A DNA stretch of 64,000 bases from a gamma proteobacterium symbiont of Stewartia floridana (GTDB lineage Bacteria > Pseudomonadota > Gammaproteobacteria > Chromatiales > Chromatiaceae), in the NCBI GenBank assembly GCA_003676145.1, contig NAUB01000023.1, forward strand, positions 124,001 through 188,000, read 5' to 3'. The stretch's first letter is position 1; each line of letters starts with the position of its first letter. The translations under genes were made by a program, and so were the position numbers. The notes under the pieces were generated by a model. It made no database searches, had not been told where the DNA came from, and saw only the letters and a list, made by a program, of their open reading frames with translations. Shown one piece after another: positions 35,501 to 42,896 of this stretch.

Positions 35501-38415
35501 CCGGCGTGATCTCCAGTGAAGAGGGCTACACCAATGCCCTGGGCACCCAGGCCTCCCTCTCCACCCTGCAGGGCCTGGGCCTGACCAAAGGCTTCGCCCC
35601 CGCCTATATCCCACCGGGCGGCACGGCACGCCTGATCCTGGAACTGATCAGTACCTTCGATCCGAATGCGGTATCGCCGGTCACCCTGACCAGCGTCAGC
35701 TTTACCGATCCATTGCCTGCAGGCCTGGTATTCGCAGCCGTACCCAATGCCGCCACCACCTGTGCCGATGCCACGCTGACCGTCAACACCACCACCCAGG
35801 CATTGACCATCTCGGGGGGCACCCTGCTGCCAGGCACCGCCTGTCTGATCGAAGTGGATGTCACCGCACCTCTGGTGGGTGTTTACGACAATCTGATTCT
35901 GCAGAATGCGATCACCACCGATCAGGGCGTGACCAATGGCGAGGATGTCTCCGCAGAACTGAATGTGATTCTCGAGCCGACGGTGGCGAAAGCCTTCGCC
36001 CCGGCCACGGTAACGACCGGCGAACGCTCCACCCTGACGGTGACGATCACCAACAACTCGGCGATCGATCTTACCGGTACCGCACTCACCGATACGCTAC
36101 CGGTTGGGGTAACTGTCTATTCAGCCCCGAGTACGGCGACCACCTGCGCCAATGCCAGCGTTCTGGCCACGGCCGGCGACAACCAGATCAGCATTACCGG
36201 CGCCACCATTCCCGCCAGTGGCAGCTGCAGCTTCAGCGCCGATGTGGTTGCCAGCACCACCGGCACACTGACCAATACCGTCGGCGCCAATGCCATCACC
36301 ACCGATCAGGGGGTGAGCAATCCGGCCCCGGCCAATGCGGACCTGGAAGTGCTCTCGGCACCGACCATCAGCAAGGCTTTCGCACCCGCATCGATCGCCA
36401 CCAACGGCACTTCGACCCTGACCATCTCCCTGGGTAACGCCAACCCTAACCCGATCACACTCACCAGCGAACTGGTGGATGCACTGCCCGGGGATGTGCT
36501 GGTGCAGACCCCGAACGGTCTGGTTACCAGCTGTCCGGGCGTGGTGACCGCCACCCCTGGAGACATACAGATCAGTTATGCCAATGGCGCCACGATTCCC
36601 GCCGGCGGTTGTACCATTTCGGTGGATGTCACTTCGGCACTGGATGGCAGCTACGTCAACACCATCGCAGCCGGGCAGATGACAACCTCGGCCGGCAACA
36701 ACCCTCAACCTGCGGTCGCCACCCTTGGGGTCGGCGCCCTGTTCGATGCCGCACCGGGAATCACCAAAGCCTTTGCACCGACCACCATCGACGTCAACGG
36801 CACCTCCACTCTGACCCTGACCCTGGAGAACCCGAACGCCACCGATCTGACCCTGAATGCGGATTTTACCGACAACCTGCCGGCCGGCGTGGTCATCGCC
36901 ACACCCAACAACCTGACCGGCAGTTGTGTACTCGGCAGTGTCACCGCCACACCCGGCAGCAGTCAGGTCATCTACGCCAATGGCGCCCTGATCCCTCCGG
37001 TCAGCTGTACCATCGTGGTGGATGTCACCTCGGCCAGCGCGGGCAGTTACAACAACACCATCGCCGCGGGAGATCTCTCCACCACCACCGGCGGCAGCAA
37101 TCCCCAACCGGCAACCGCCAGTCTGATCGTCACCGCGCCGATGCCACCCACCCTGAGCAAATCGATCACTCCGATCACCATCAATCCGGGTGAGGCCTCC
37201 CGACTGACCATTAATCTGGGCAACGACAACGCCATGGCGGCAACCCTGGGGGCCGACCTGGTCGACAACCTGCCAGCCAACACCGAGCTGGCCACCCCGA
37301 TCAATCTGCTCACCGACTGCCCGGGAACGGTACAGACCACCGCCAGCAGCGTCACCTATACCAATGGCTCGACAATACCTTCCGGCGGCTGTTCGATTGC
37401 GGTGGACATCTCCTCAAGCGTCTCCGGCGGCCCCTGGACCAACAGCTTTGCCGCGGGTGATCTGCAGACCGATCTGGGTAACAACGGGGCACCGAGCAGT
37501 GCCGATCTGTTTGTCAATCCGCCCCAACCGCCGAGTGTCAGCAAGCAGTTCTCACCGGCCACCATCTCTTCCGGCGGTCTGTCGACCCTGTCGGTCGCCT
37601 TCGGCAATGGCAATGCAACCCTGGCCACCCTCACCGCCGATCTGGTAGACACCCTGCCGGCCGGGGTGGAGATTGCCGCCACCCCCAATATCCAGGCATC
37701 CGCCGGCTGTGACCTGGGCAGTGTGGTGGCCGCACCGGGCGGTAATACGCTGACCTACCTCAGCGGTGCAACCATTCCCGCCAACGGCGGCTGTTCGATC
37801 AGTGTGGATGTCACCTCCGTGGCACTCGCCACCCACACCAACACCATTCCGATCAACGGCCTGCAGACCGATATTGGTAACAACATCGTCGCCACCTCCA
37901 GCGATCTGACCGTGACACCTATCTTGCCGGGACTGAGCAAGAGCATCACACCGGTCAGCATCAGGCCGGATGATATCGCTACCCTGACCATCACGCTGAC
38001 CAACAGCAATGCGGTAGCCGCGGTGTTGACCGGCGACCTGACCGATAGCTTTCCGGCGGATCTGCTGGTCGCACCGGTACCCAACGTACAGGTCAGTGCG
38101 GGCTGTACCCTGGGCAATGTGGTCGCGCTGGCCGGTGGCAACAACCTGGTCTATCAGAACGGCGCGAGCATACAGCCCGGCGGTTGCACCATCTCTGTGG
38201 ATGTCACCTCGAGCGTGGTCAACCTCTATACCAACACCATCCCGGCTGGCGGGCTGACCACCGATCTCGGCAGTAATCCCGCACCCGGCACAGCGGATCT
38301 GAATGTCAGCTATGAACCGGTCAGCATTCCGGTGATGCCTCACTGGGGCCTGCTGTTGATGGCGGCACTATTGGGGATGATTGCTGCGTCGCGGCTTGCG
38401 GTTAACCGGGCCTGA
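32503..38415 (+). CDS. Giant DUF11/DUF7933-type repeat surface protein with IPTL-like sorting tail
   Basis: 1970 residues. The N-terminal targeting region (to about residue 46) has the hydrophobic core YLTLALLLLPGLATA. About 14 tandem beta-rich repeats of roughly 130 residues follow, each opening with a variant of K-x-F-x-P-x-x-I-x-x-G-x-x-S-x-L-T-I. Most then show a D-x-L-P-x-G step and a pair of Cys residues, one around TxCxG and one in IPAGGCTISVDVTS, which may form a disulfide in each repeat. The C-terminus is IPVMPHWG, a hydrophobic helix and a basic end, matching the IPTL-CTERM signal cut by exosortase H, encoded just upstream. It is likely displayed on or released from the cell surface. 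Its ligand is unknown. Confidence 0.85.
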   Translation: MNFDTPTLVKALVNNLRTSRNRIHRHTVSYLTLALLLLPGLATATTTINHLFSPATINPGDTPTYRIEIANDALVSLTEAEVTSLLLPQITIANPANITNTCGFTGVTATPGTSSIVLTSGTIPARVGLTDGQCFFELSVTSTTPGTYINNIPALVPPARPDAVTAGYSALENGVRVSNATPANATLVVSTLLNPTGNKTFSPSPAIAGDATTLSIVLSNPNGGATLPLTTFTDTLPAGMLVATPANSSVACSGTGASNGTVTATPGTDTVTLTGGIIGESGNCTIGVDVVVPTIAGTSQLFDNALPLGAIGNSRGLTSPAFNRNLTVNTPISVSKTFNPDTIPAGQPSLLTIVINNNSTDNTLPITSFLDDLTATTLTIVDTSTVAPADPSVVCDGVGSVNGSLTDAASNPLDQGDTGILLSGAVVGVRSGVNGKCTITAYVTSTTDGAHTNTIPADAVVNPTGHASPTASDVINVNAQLTVDKTVSVNEVAPGQWTDFTVTVNNWSGADVTNLSFRDTLPNTAGNQMVLDDSGGIPVSNTCAGGVYTGVDGDSELLWTGGTVPAGVGATPGTCTLVFRARLPATATLGMIFTNQIPSWDGVNGVGGTGNGPGGNVVNPSPSPAVNVATLDVVEVTKNFLQDPIAQGQTSTLRLRVRNRTLNPLTAINLTDTLPAGLTLAANPAALNECGGTLQAFPGDTSLILTGGSLNPRPDDQIQSSCQIRVQVTGSTPNTYLNTINPVDFSSSGGTIPSPVSDTLTITAGITGSKSFSPTSVTSGGRSRVTINVVNVSSGELTNVTIDDDTFSAGLTVANPANASTSCGGATTLVVNPGASSAQLQGVTLPAGANCDFAFDVTTSGAGPWSNTIPAGNISSAEGSSNSSPITATLTSAVADIGINKAFNPIIVTGGQPSLLTIDVINSSGATIHDVAFTDIFPEGIVVYPVPDASTNCLGGTVTAVAGAGSVSMVGATLLPNDICQVFVTTTSLRFLNLTNFIPAGVISSEEGYTNALGTQASLSTLQGLGLTKGFAPAYIPPGGTARLILELISTFDPNAVSPVTLTSVSFTDPLPAGLVFAAVPNAATTCADATLTVNTTTQALTISGGTLLPGTACLIEVDVTAPLVGVYDNLILQNAITTDQGVTNGEDVSAELNVILEPTVAKAFAPATVTTGERSTLTVTITNNSAIDLTGTALTDTLPVGVTVYSAPSTATTCANASVLATAGDNQISITGATIPASGSCSFSADVVASTTGTLTNTVGANAITTDQGVSNPAPANADLEVLSAPTISKAFAPASIATNGTSTLTISLGNANPNPITLTSELVDALPGDVLVQTPNGLVTSCPGVVTATPGDIQISYANGATIPAGGCTISVDVTSALDGSYVNTIAAGQMTTSAGNNPQPAVATLGVGALFDAAPGITKAFAPTTIDVNGTSTLTLTLENPNATDLTLNADFTDNLPAGVVIATPNNLTGSCVLGSVTATPGSSQVIYANGALIPPVSCTIVVDVTSASAGSYNNTIAAGDLSTTTGGSNPQPATASLIVTAPMPPTLSKSITPITINPGEASRLTINLGNDNAMAATLGADLVDNLPANTELATPINLLTDCPGTVQTTASSVTYTNGSTIPSGGCSIAVDISSSVSGGPWTNSFAAGDLQTDLGNNGAPSSADLFVNPPQPPSVSKQFSPATISSGGLSTLSVAFGNGNATLATLTADLVDTLPAGVEIAATPNIQASAGCDLGSVVAAPGGNTLTYLSGATIPANGGCSISVDVTSVALATHTNTIPINGLQTDIGNNIVATSSDLTVTPILPGLSKSITPVSIRPDDIATLTITLTNSNAVAAVLTGDLTDSFPADLLVAPVPNVQVSAGCTLGNVVALAGGNNLVYQNGASIQPGGCTISVDVTSSVVNLYTNTIPAGGLTTDLGSNPAPGTADLNVSYEPVSIPVMPHWGLLLMAALLGMIAASRLAVNRA

Positions 38416-38422
38416 GTGAAGT

Positions 38423-38516
38423 AACCGCTAATGAACGCCAATCACCGCAAAATAGCGCAAATGGTATTAGGGTTTTTTTGCGGTGATTCCCGGTTACTAG
38501 TGTCTATTTGCGCTAA
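38423..38516. repeat. Palindromic intergenic repeat, copy R2 (degraded)
   Basis: 94-bp relative of R1. The left arm reads AACCGC-TAATGAACGC-CAATCACCGC. The right arm is disrupted by an extra CCCGGTTACTAG-like stretch, but its core TGCGGTGATT and the end TATTTGCGCTAA are recognisable. It sits seven bases after the stop of the giant repeat protein and before the converging SPOR-like gene, and could double as a transcription stop for both. Confidence 0.7.
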
Positions 38517-38540
38517 TCCAAAAACCCACCCGGTGCGGAG

Positions 38541-39260
38541 TTACTTCCATTTCCATAGATAGGGGTGTCTCGCCAGGTTCTCCCGGATGGCGGTTTTATG
38601 CAGCGCCTTGGCCTCTTTGATATCCAGATAGGAGCCAATTGAGACGACGTAGTTCTCCTTGTTCTTCACATCCGGCACCACCCGTGCGTTGTAACCCCGC
38701 TTCTTCAGACCCTCTGCCTGTCGTACCGCATCCCGTTGCCGATCATGGGAACCGACAATCACAAACCAGGCGTTTGAGATCTTTCCGGAGATGCCGTACC
38801 AGATCAGATTGCCGGTTGAAGGGCTGTCATGCTTGCCGATCAGCATCGGCTCATCGGCATGGGCACTGCCGATAAAGAATGAGAATATCCCCTCAACGAT
38901 GGATGAGGTGTTGGGAGACGGCGCGACACCAAGCGACTGCCGCTCACCCAGCTCGGTCTGCAGCTCATTGATCTCCAGATTCGCCTCGTTGAAATTATTC
39001 GCATTCAATGCACCGACCACCAGTGCCGGCGCCATCAGACCAAGCTGAAACGCCTTTTTGTAATCACTCTCTGAATTGACAAACACCACGAACGCCCCCA
39101 ACGCCATCAGCCCGGCTGCCTTGATCACATAGCCAATGATGATCGCCGGAACCAGCACCTTGACGATCAGTGAGGCATCCACACTGACCAGGCTCACCAG
39201 TAACGGTGTGATTCCTGCGAGTGCACCAATGGTGCAGCCAATTTTCTGTTCCCGAGTCAT
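38541..39260 (-). CDS. Inner-membrane protein with C-terminal SPOR-like domain
   Basis: 239 residues of unknown function. The first 90 residues hold three hydrophobic segments (about 8-27, 30-50 and 53-62, then 72-85). A helical stretch follows (NNFNEANLEINELQTEL), then another hydrophobic piece (IVEGIFSFFIGSAHA) with an Ala-x-Ala-like end. The C-terminal 75 residues look like a SPOR fold: AWFVIVGSHDRQRDAVRQAEGLKKRGYNARVVPD...YVVSIGSYLDIKEAKALHKTA. SPOR domains bind denuded peptidoglycan at division sites. It is transcribed toward the giant repeat protein and has no operon partner. Confidence 0.55.
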   Translation of the reverse strand: MTREQKIGCTIGALAGITPLLVSLVSVDASLIVKVLVPAIIIGYVIKAAGLMALGAFVVFVNSESDYKKAFQLGLMAPALVVGALNANNFNEANLEINELQTELGERQSLGVAPSPNTSSIVEGIFSFFIGSAHADEPMLIGKHDSPSTGNLIWYGISGKISNAWFVIVGSHDRQRDAVRQAEGLKKRGYNARVVPDVKNKENYVVSIGSYLDIKEAKALHKTAIRENLARHPYLWKWK

Positions 39261-39561
39261 TGCAGTTCTCCGTATCAGATAGACAGAGGTAAACCGGTTT
39301 AAAAAATCCGTTTATGGTTCTACTGCTTCAACATTTTTTTATTTTCAGCCCAGGTTGCCTGATAAGGGCAGCCATCGACTCTTTACCGTCCTCCTGACTA
39401 TAGAATTAGAATAGTTTTTTAGTTCCTACCAGAGAATTATTCACATCGACAGCTGGCCTGTAAAATGCTAGATAAAGCCTGAAAAGCACACAGCACACCC
39501 AACATAGCTAACTGATTTCGTTAAGTTTTCGAATCCACAAGGGAGTGCAAATCGATTTCTA

Positions 39562-39570
39562 TGCTATGAT
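39562..39570 (+). promoter_or_regulatory. Extended -10 promoter candidate for the polysaccharide cluster
   Basis: TGC followed by TATGAT (39565-39570), an extended -10 element, 48 bases before the ATG at 39618. The base run at the expected -35 spot is poor, which is normal for extended -10 promoters. The rest of the 357-base gap (39261-39617) is AT-rich and shows no gene. Confidence 0.4.
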
Positions 39571-39617
39571 TGCGCGCTTCGATCCAAACAGGCCAATGCC
39601 CCCTTTACTCAACCGAC

Positions 39618-40727
39618 ATGCTCAATCAACTGACCGACAGATTGCTGAAAAAGGAATGGTCTGAAGAGACTATTGAGCAGCTCGTCGGCGATTATCAAAG
39701 CCTCTATCACGCCTACGCCGAAGATCCGCAGGTGCGACTCAATGCCGCATCCGGCGGGGTCGGTTCCGCGCTGCTGATCGAACTGATCAAGGCGGGGGAG
39801 ATCGCCGGTGCATTGGTCTGCAACACCCGCATCGAGAGCGGCAAGGTGAGAGCCCATTTCAGCATCGCCACCACGGAACAGGAGATTCTCGAGGCACAGG
39901 GCAGCAAGTATGTGGAGACCGCCTTCATGAAAGAGGCGCTGCCCCTGATCCGCGAGTTCGACGGCAGCGTCGCCGTGGTCGGGCTGCCCTGTGATATCAC
40001 CAATCTTCGCCGCTGGCTACACAAGGACGAGGTTCTGGCCGCCAAGGTCAGGCTCACCATCGCCCTGGTCTGCGGCCATAATTCAAGAACCGAACTGGTC
40101 GATGGCATCACCGTAAAACTGGAGAATCTGGCCGGCGGCAAACTGCAGAGCTATCGCTTCCGACGGGGCCACTGGCGCGGGCAGTTGGAGGCCAGCTTCG
40201 ATAACGGCAGCCATATCGAGAAACCCTTCTCCTATTTCAGCCTCTATCAGAATCTGTTCTTCTATTCGGAAAAGAAGTGCCTGGTCTGTAACGACCATTT
40301 CGGTTACCAGGCCGATATCTCCCTGGGTGATGTCTGGGCCTACCGCTTCAAAGACGATCCGATCAAAAAGACCGGTGTGATCATTCGCAGCGAATCGGGA
40401 CAACAGGCCTGGTCGGCTGCACTCCAGAGCAAGCGGATTAGCTCAACCGATCTCGACATCAGCGACATCCTCGACGGTCAGGCCAGGGCGGCCCCTTACC
40501 ACTACAATGTCAGCGCCCGCAGCCGGGTGGCGCACCTGCTCGGCTACAAGATTCCGGACAAGACCAACAGCCGTGTCTCCTGGCATCAGTGGCTGAGTGC
40601 CTTGATGGCACTGTTCAACATGCGATGGAGTGAGAACAAGCGTTGGCGAGGTCTGATTTTCAAACTGCCCAGACCGATTCTCAAACTCCTGCTCTACTTT
40701 CGCAAAGGACTCGAATCCCTGCCATGA
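39618..40727 (+). CDS. FrhB/FdhB-like (coenzyme F420 hydrogenase beta subunit family) polysaccharide-cluster protein
   Basis: About 369 residues, soluble. Family motifs: NAASGGVGSALLIELIKAGEIAGALV at the N-terminus, then a conserved Cys in GLPCDITNLRRWL. LVCGHNSR and KKCLVCNDHFGYQADISLGDVW follow, with Cys residues that could bind an Fe-S centre. Members in polysaccharide clusters are paired with pyruvyl transferases, as here. They are not part of a hydrogenase and may do a redox step on the sugar or pyruvyl donor; the reaction is unknown. The frame opens at a TTG at 39570, but the ATG at 39618 begins the conserved part. Its stop overlaps the next start (ATGA). Confidence 0.8.
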   Translation: MLNQLTDRLLKKEWSEETIEQLVGDYQSLYHAYAEDPQVRLNAASGGVGSALLIELIKAGEIAGALVCNTRIESGKVRAHFSIATTEQEILEAQGSKYVETAFMKEALPLIREFDGSVAVVGLPCDITNLRRWLHKDEVLAAKVRLTIALVCGHNSRTELVDGITVKLENLAGGKLQSYRFRRGHWRGQLEASFDNGSHIEKPFSYFSLYQNLFFYSEKKCLVCNDHFGYQADISLGDVWAYRFKDDPIKKTGVIIRSESGQQAWSAALQSKRISSTDLDISDILDGQARAAPYHYNVSARSRVAHLLGYKIPDKTNSRVSWHQWLSALMALFNMRWSENKRWRGLIFKLPRPILKLLLYFRKGLESLP

Positions 40728-41980
40728 AGTCTGTTTCAATCATCGCCGCAACCATCAGCGGTAACCGCGGCGCCGAGGCCATGCTGACCACCACCATCGG
40801 CGAGATACGCCAGCGTTATCCCGATTGCCGATTCAATGTCTTCTCCTACTATCCGCAGCAGGACAGCGTGCTCAACAGAGATGACAGGGTGACAATCTAC
40901 AGTGCAACCCCCCTCGCCATCGTTGCCCTGCTGTTGCCGTTTTCGATTCTGTTTGCCCTGTTCAAGCTGCCCTTGTTGAACAAGCTGTTGGGAATTTTTC
41001 CAGCACCCTTGCAGGCCCTCGATCAGTCCGATGTGCTGATCGATCTGGCCGGGGTCGCCTTCATAGACGGGCGGGAGAAGTTTCTTCCCTACAATGTACT
41101 GACCCTGGTGCCCGCCTTCCTGTTGAACACCCCGGTTGTAAAACTCTCCCAGGCACTCGGCCCGTTCGAAAACCCACTCAACCGGATACTGGCATTGGCC
41201 ACTTTGAAACAGTGTAAGCAGATCTTCGCCAGAGGTCAGGGGACACACCAACACCTGCAAAGTTTGAAGCTGAACAATCTGTTTGCCTCACCGGTTGCGG
41301 ATGTGGCCTTCCGCCATCAGTCCGACTACAACCTATCCGAGGAGAGCGAGCGGGAAGTGGCTGCACTGGCCAAACAGCTGGAAGCGGAGCAGCGGCCGCT
41401 GATCGGGGTCTGCCCCAGCAGTGTGCTCGCCGCAAAACAGGCCTCTGATGAAGCCGACTATAGCAACAGCCTGAGCGAACTCTGCCAACAGCTTCTGGAT
41501 AGAGGTTACGCGATCCTTCTGTTTCCGAACGCCACCCGTCAATCGCAGGGTGAAAAACTGAGAAACAACGATCTGCCGGTGGTTCAACGCATCGCACAAC
41601 AGCTGACCCACAGCAGTAACGGGGCAGGCTCTCTCTATGCGGTGGATTTCGACATCAATACCAATGGCATCAAACGTCTGATGTCCGCCTGTCGAATCGT
41701 GCTGGTCTCAAGGTTTCATGCCATGATTGCCGCACTCTCTGCAAAGCAGCCGGTTATCGTGATCGGTTGGAGCCATAAATACAAAGAAGTGATGGACTCA
41801 TTCGACCTGGGCGAACTGGTGTATGACTTCAAGCAGGCAGAGATGGAGAGGATCCTACAATCGATCGTAGCCATCACTGAAAATGACGCGGATGTCAGAG
41901 AGAAGCTTCACCAGCATCTACCCGGCATCGTTGAATCTTCAGCGCAACAGTTCGAGTATCTATTTACCAATCTGGACTAA
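40724..41980 (+). CDS. Polysaccharide pyruvyl transferase family protein
   Basis: 418-residue cytoplasmic transferase of the CsaB-like fold, which adds pyruvyl ketals to sugars of exopolysaccharide or cell-wall polymers. The N-terminal motif IAATISGNRGAEAMLTTTIGEIRQRYP matches the N-x-G-x-E-A glycine-rich start of the family. The C-terminal half has LMSACRIVLVSRFHAMIAALSAKQPVIVIGWSHKY, the conserved S-R-x-H-x-x-I-x-A motif. I chose the ATG at 40724, which overlaps the previous stop by four bases. The frame is open further upstream, but that part repeats sequence inside the previous gene. Confidence 0.86.
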   Translation: MKSVSIIAATISGNRGAEAMLTTTIGEIRQRYPDCRFNVFSYYPQQDSVLNRDDRVTIYSATPLAIVALLLPFSILFALFKLPLLNKLLGIFPAPLQALDQSDVLIDLAGVAFIDGREKFLPYNVLTLVPAFLLNTPVVKLSQALGPFENPLNRILALATLKQCKQIFARGQGTHQHLQSLKLNNLFASPVADVAFRHQSDYNLSEESEREVAALAKQLEAEQRPLIGVCPSSVLAAKQASDEADYSNSLSELCQQLLDRGYAILLFPNATRQSQGEKLRNNDLPVVQRIAQQLTHSSNGAGSLYAVDFDINTNGIKRLMSACRIVLVSRFHAMIAALSAKQPVIVIGWSHKYKEVMDSFDLGELVYDFKQAEMERILQSIVAITENDADVREKLHQHLPGIVESSAQQFEYLFTNLD

Positions 41981-41984
41981 CGCT

Positions 41985-42896
41985 GTGCCACAGAAACTCA
42001 AATCCCTGTTGAAGTTGATCTGGTGGCTTCTGGTTCTCACCTTTGTCAGCCTGTTCCTGCATAAGAATCTCAACGCCACTTTGGAGATCGTCAACAGATT
42101 ACCGCTGATGGTTATCACGGTTGCTTTCCTGGCCATTGTTGTAGCGAAAGTGCTGCTGGTTCTGGTAATGCACCTGGCGCTGTCGCGATATCAGATCGAC
42201 CTCGGCTATCTGCGCTGTTTCACCATCTATAACATCACCCAGTTGGGAAAATATATTCCCGGTTCCATTTGGCAGTATGTTGGCAGAATCACACTCTACA
42301 AAGAGGCACAGATCAGTAACGCCAAAATCAGAGACACCTTGCTGCTGGAGACTTTCTGGGTCGTATTCAGTGCACTGCTGATCGGCCTATGCCTGATACT
42401 GCTTACCCAGCACAGCCTGATCATAGAGATCATCGGACAACTGCCGGGTTATCTGATCCACCCGCTCACCCTCGGGCTGTTTGCCACTCTGATCATCTTG
42501 CTGGCTGTCATGCTTCGCAGAACACTACAGCACTATGTAAAACAGTTTATGTTCAGCCCCATCGCCGCTCTGGTGGTCAGCAGCCTCTGGATATGTCTCG
42601 GCTTCTCTTTCTGGATTACCCTGTTGCCCTATGCCTCACAGGATATCTCTTTCATCTATATCGTCGGCCTCTATGCTTTGAGTTATGCACTCGGTTTCGC
42701 AGTACCCTTTGCACCGGCCGGCATCGGTGTCAGAGAAGCTGTTCTGGTAATGGGACTTCTACCCTATCTCGATGCCAATACGGCCATCGTTCTGGCAACC
42801 ATCAATCGCCTCTTCTATATCATTTCGGAAATCCTGCTGGTATTGATATCCAATCACCTGACGGTCCGTGAAACTAAGGAAAGTTTGACTCCATGA
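41985..42896 (+). CDS. Lysylphosphatidylglycerol synthase-type (UPF0104/AglD-like) membrane protein
   Basis: About 303 residues with eight or so membrane helices. The family motif YNITQLGKYIPGSIWQYVGRITLYK and the C-terminal PFAPAGIGVREAVLVMGLL are typical of the LPG_synthase_TM group, which flips or handles lipid-linked molecules. I place the start at the GTG at 41985, four bases after the previous stop. An ATG at 41883 would overlap the pyruvyl transferase gene by 98 bases. It overlaps the next gene by four bases (ATGA). In this cluster it may move the lipid-linked glycan; that is inference. Confidence 0.75.
   Translation: MPQKLKSLLKLIWWLLVLTFVSLFLHKNLNATLEIVNRLPLMVITVAFLAIVVAKVLLVLVMHLALSRYQIDLGYLRCFTIYNITQLGKYIPGSIWQYVGRITLYKEAQISNAKIRDTLLLETFWVVFSALLIGLCLILLTQHSLIIEIIGQLPGYLIHPLTLGLFATLIILLAVMLRRTLQHYVKQFMFSPIAALVVSSLWICLGFSFWITLLPYASQDISFIYIVGLYALSYALGFAVPFAPAGIGVREAVLVMGLLPYLDANTAIVLATINRLFYIISEILLVLISNHLTVRETKESLTP

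Noticed and set aside
36121-37107. 328-residue Gly/Arg-rich open frame on the minus strand
   Set aside because: It lies opposite the giant repeat protein; its periodic composition simply mirrors the repeats.
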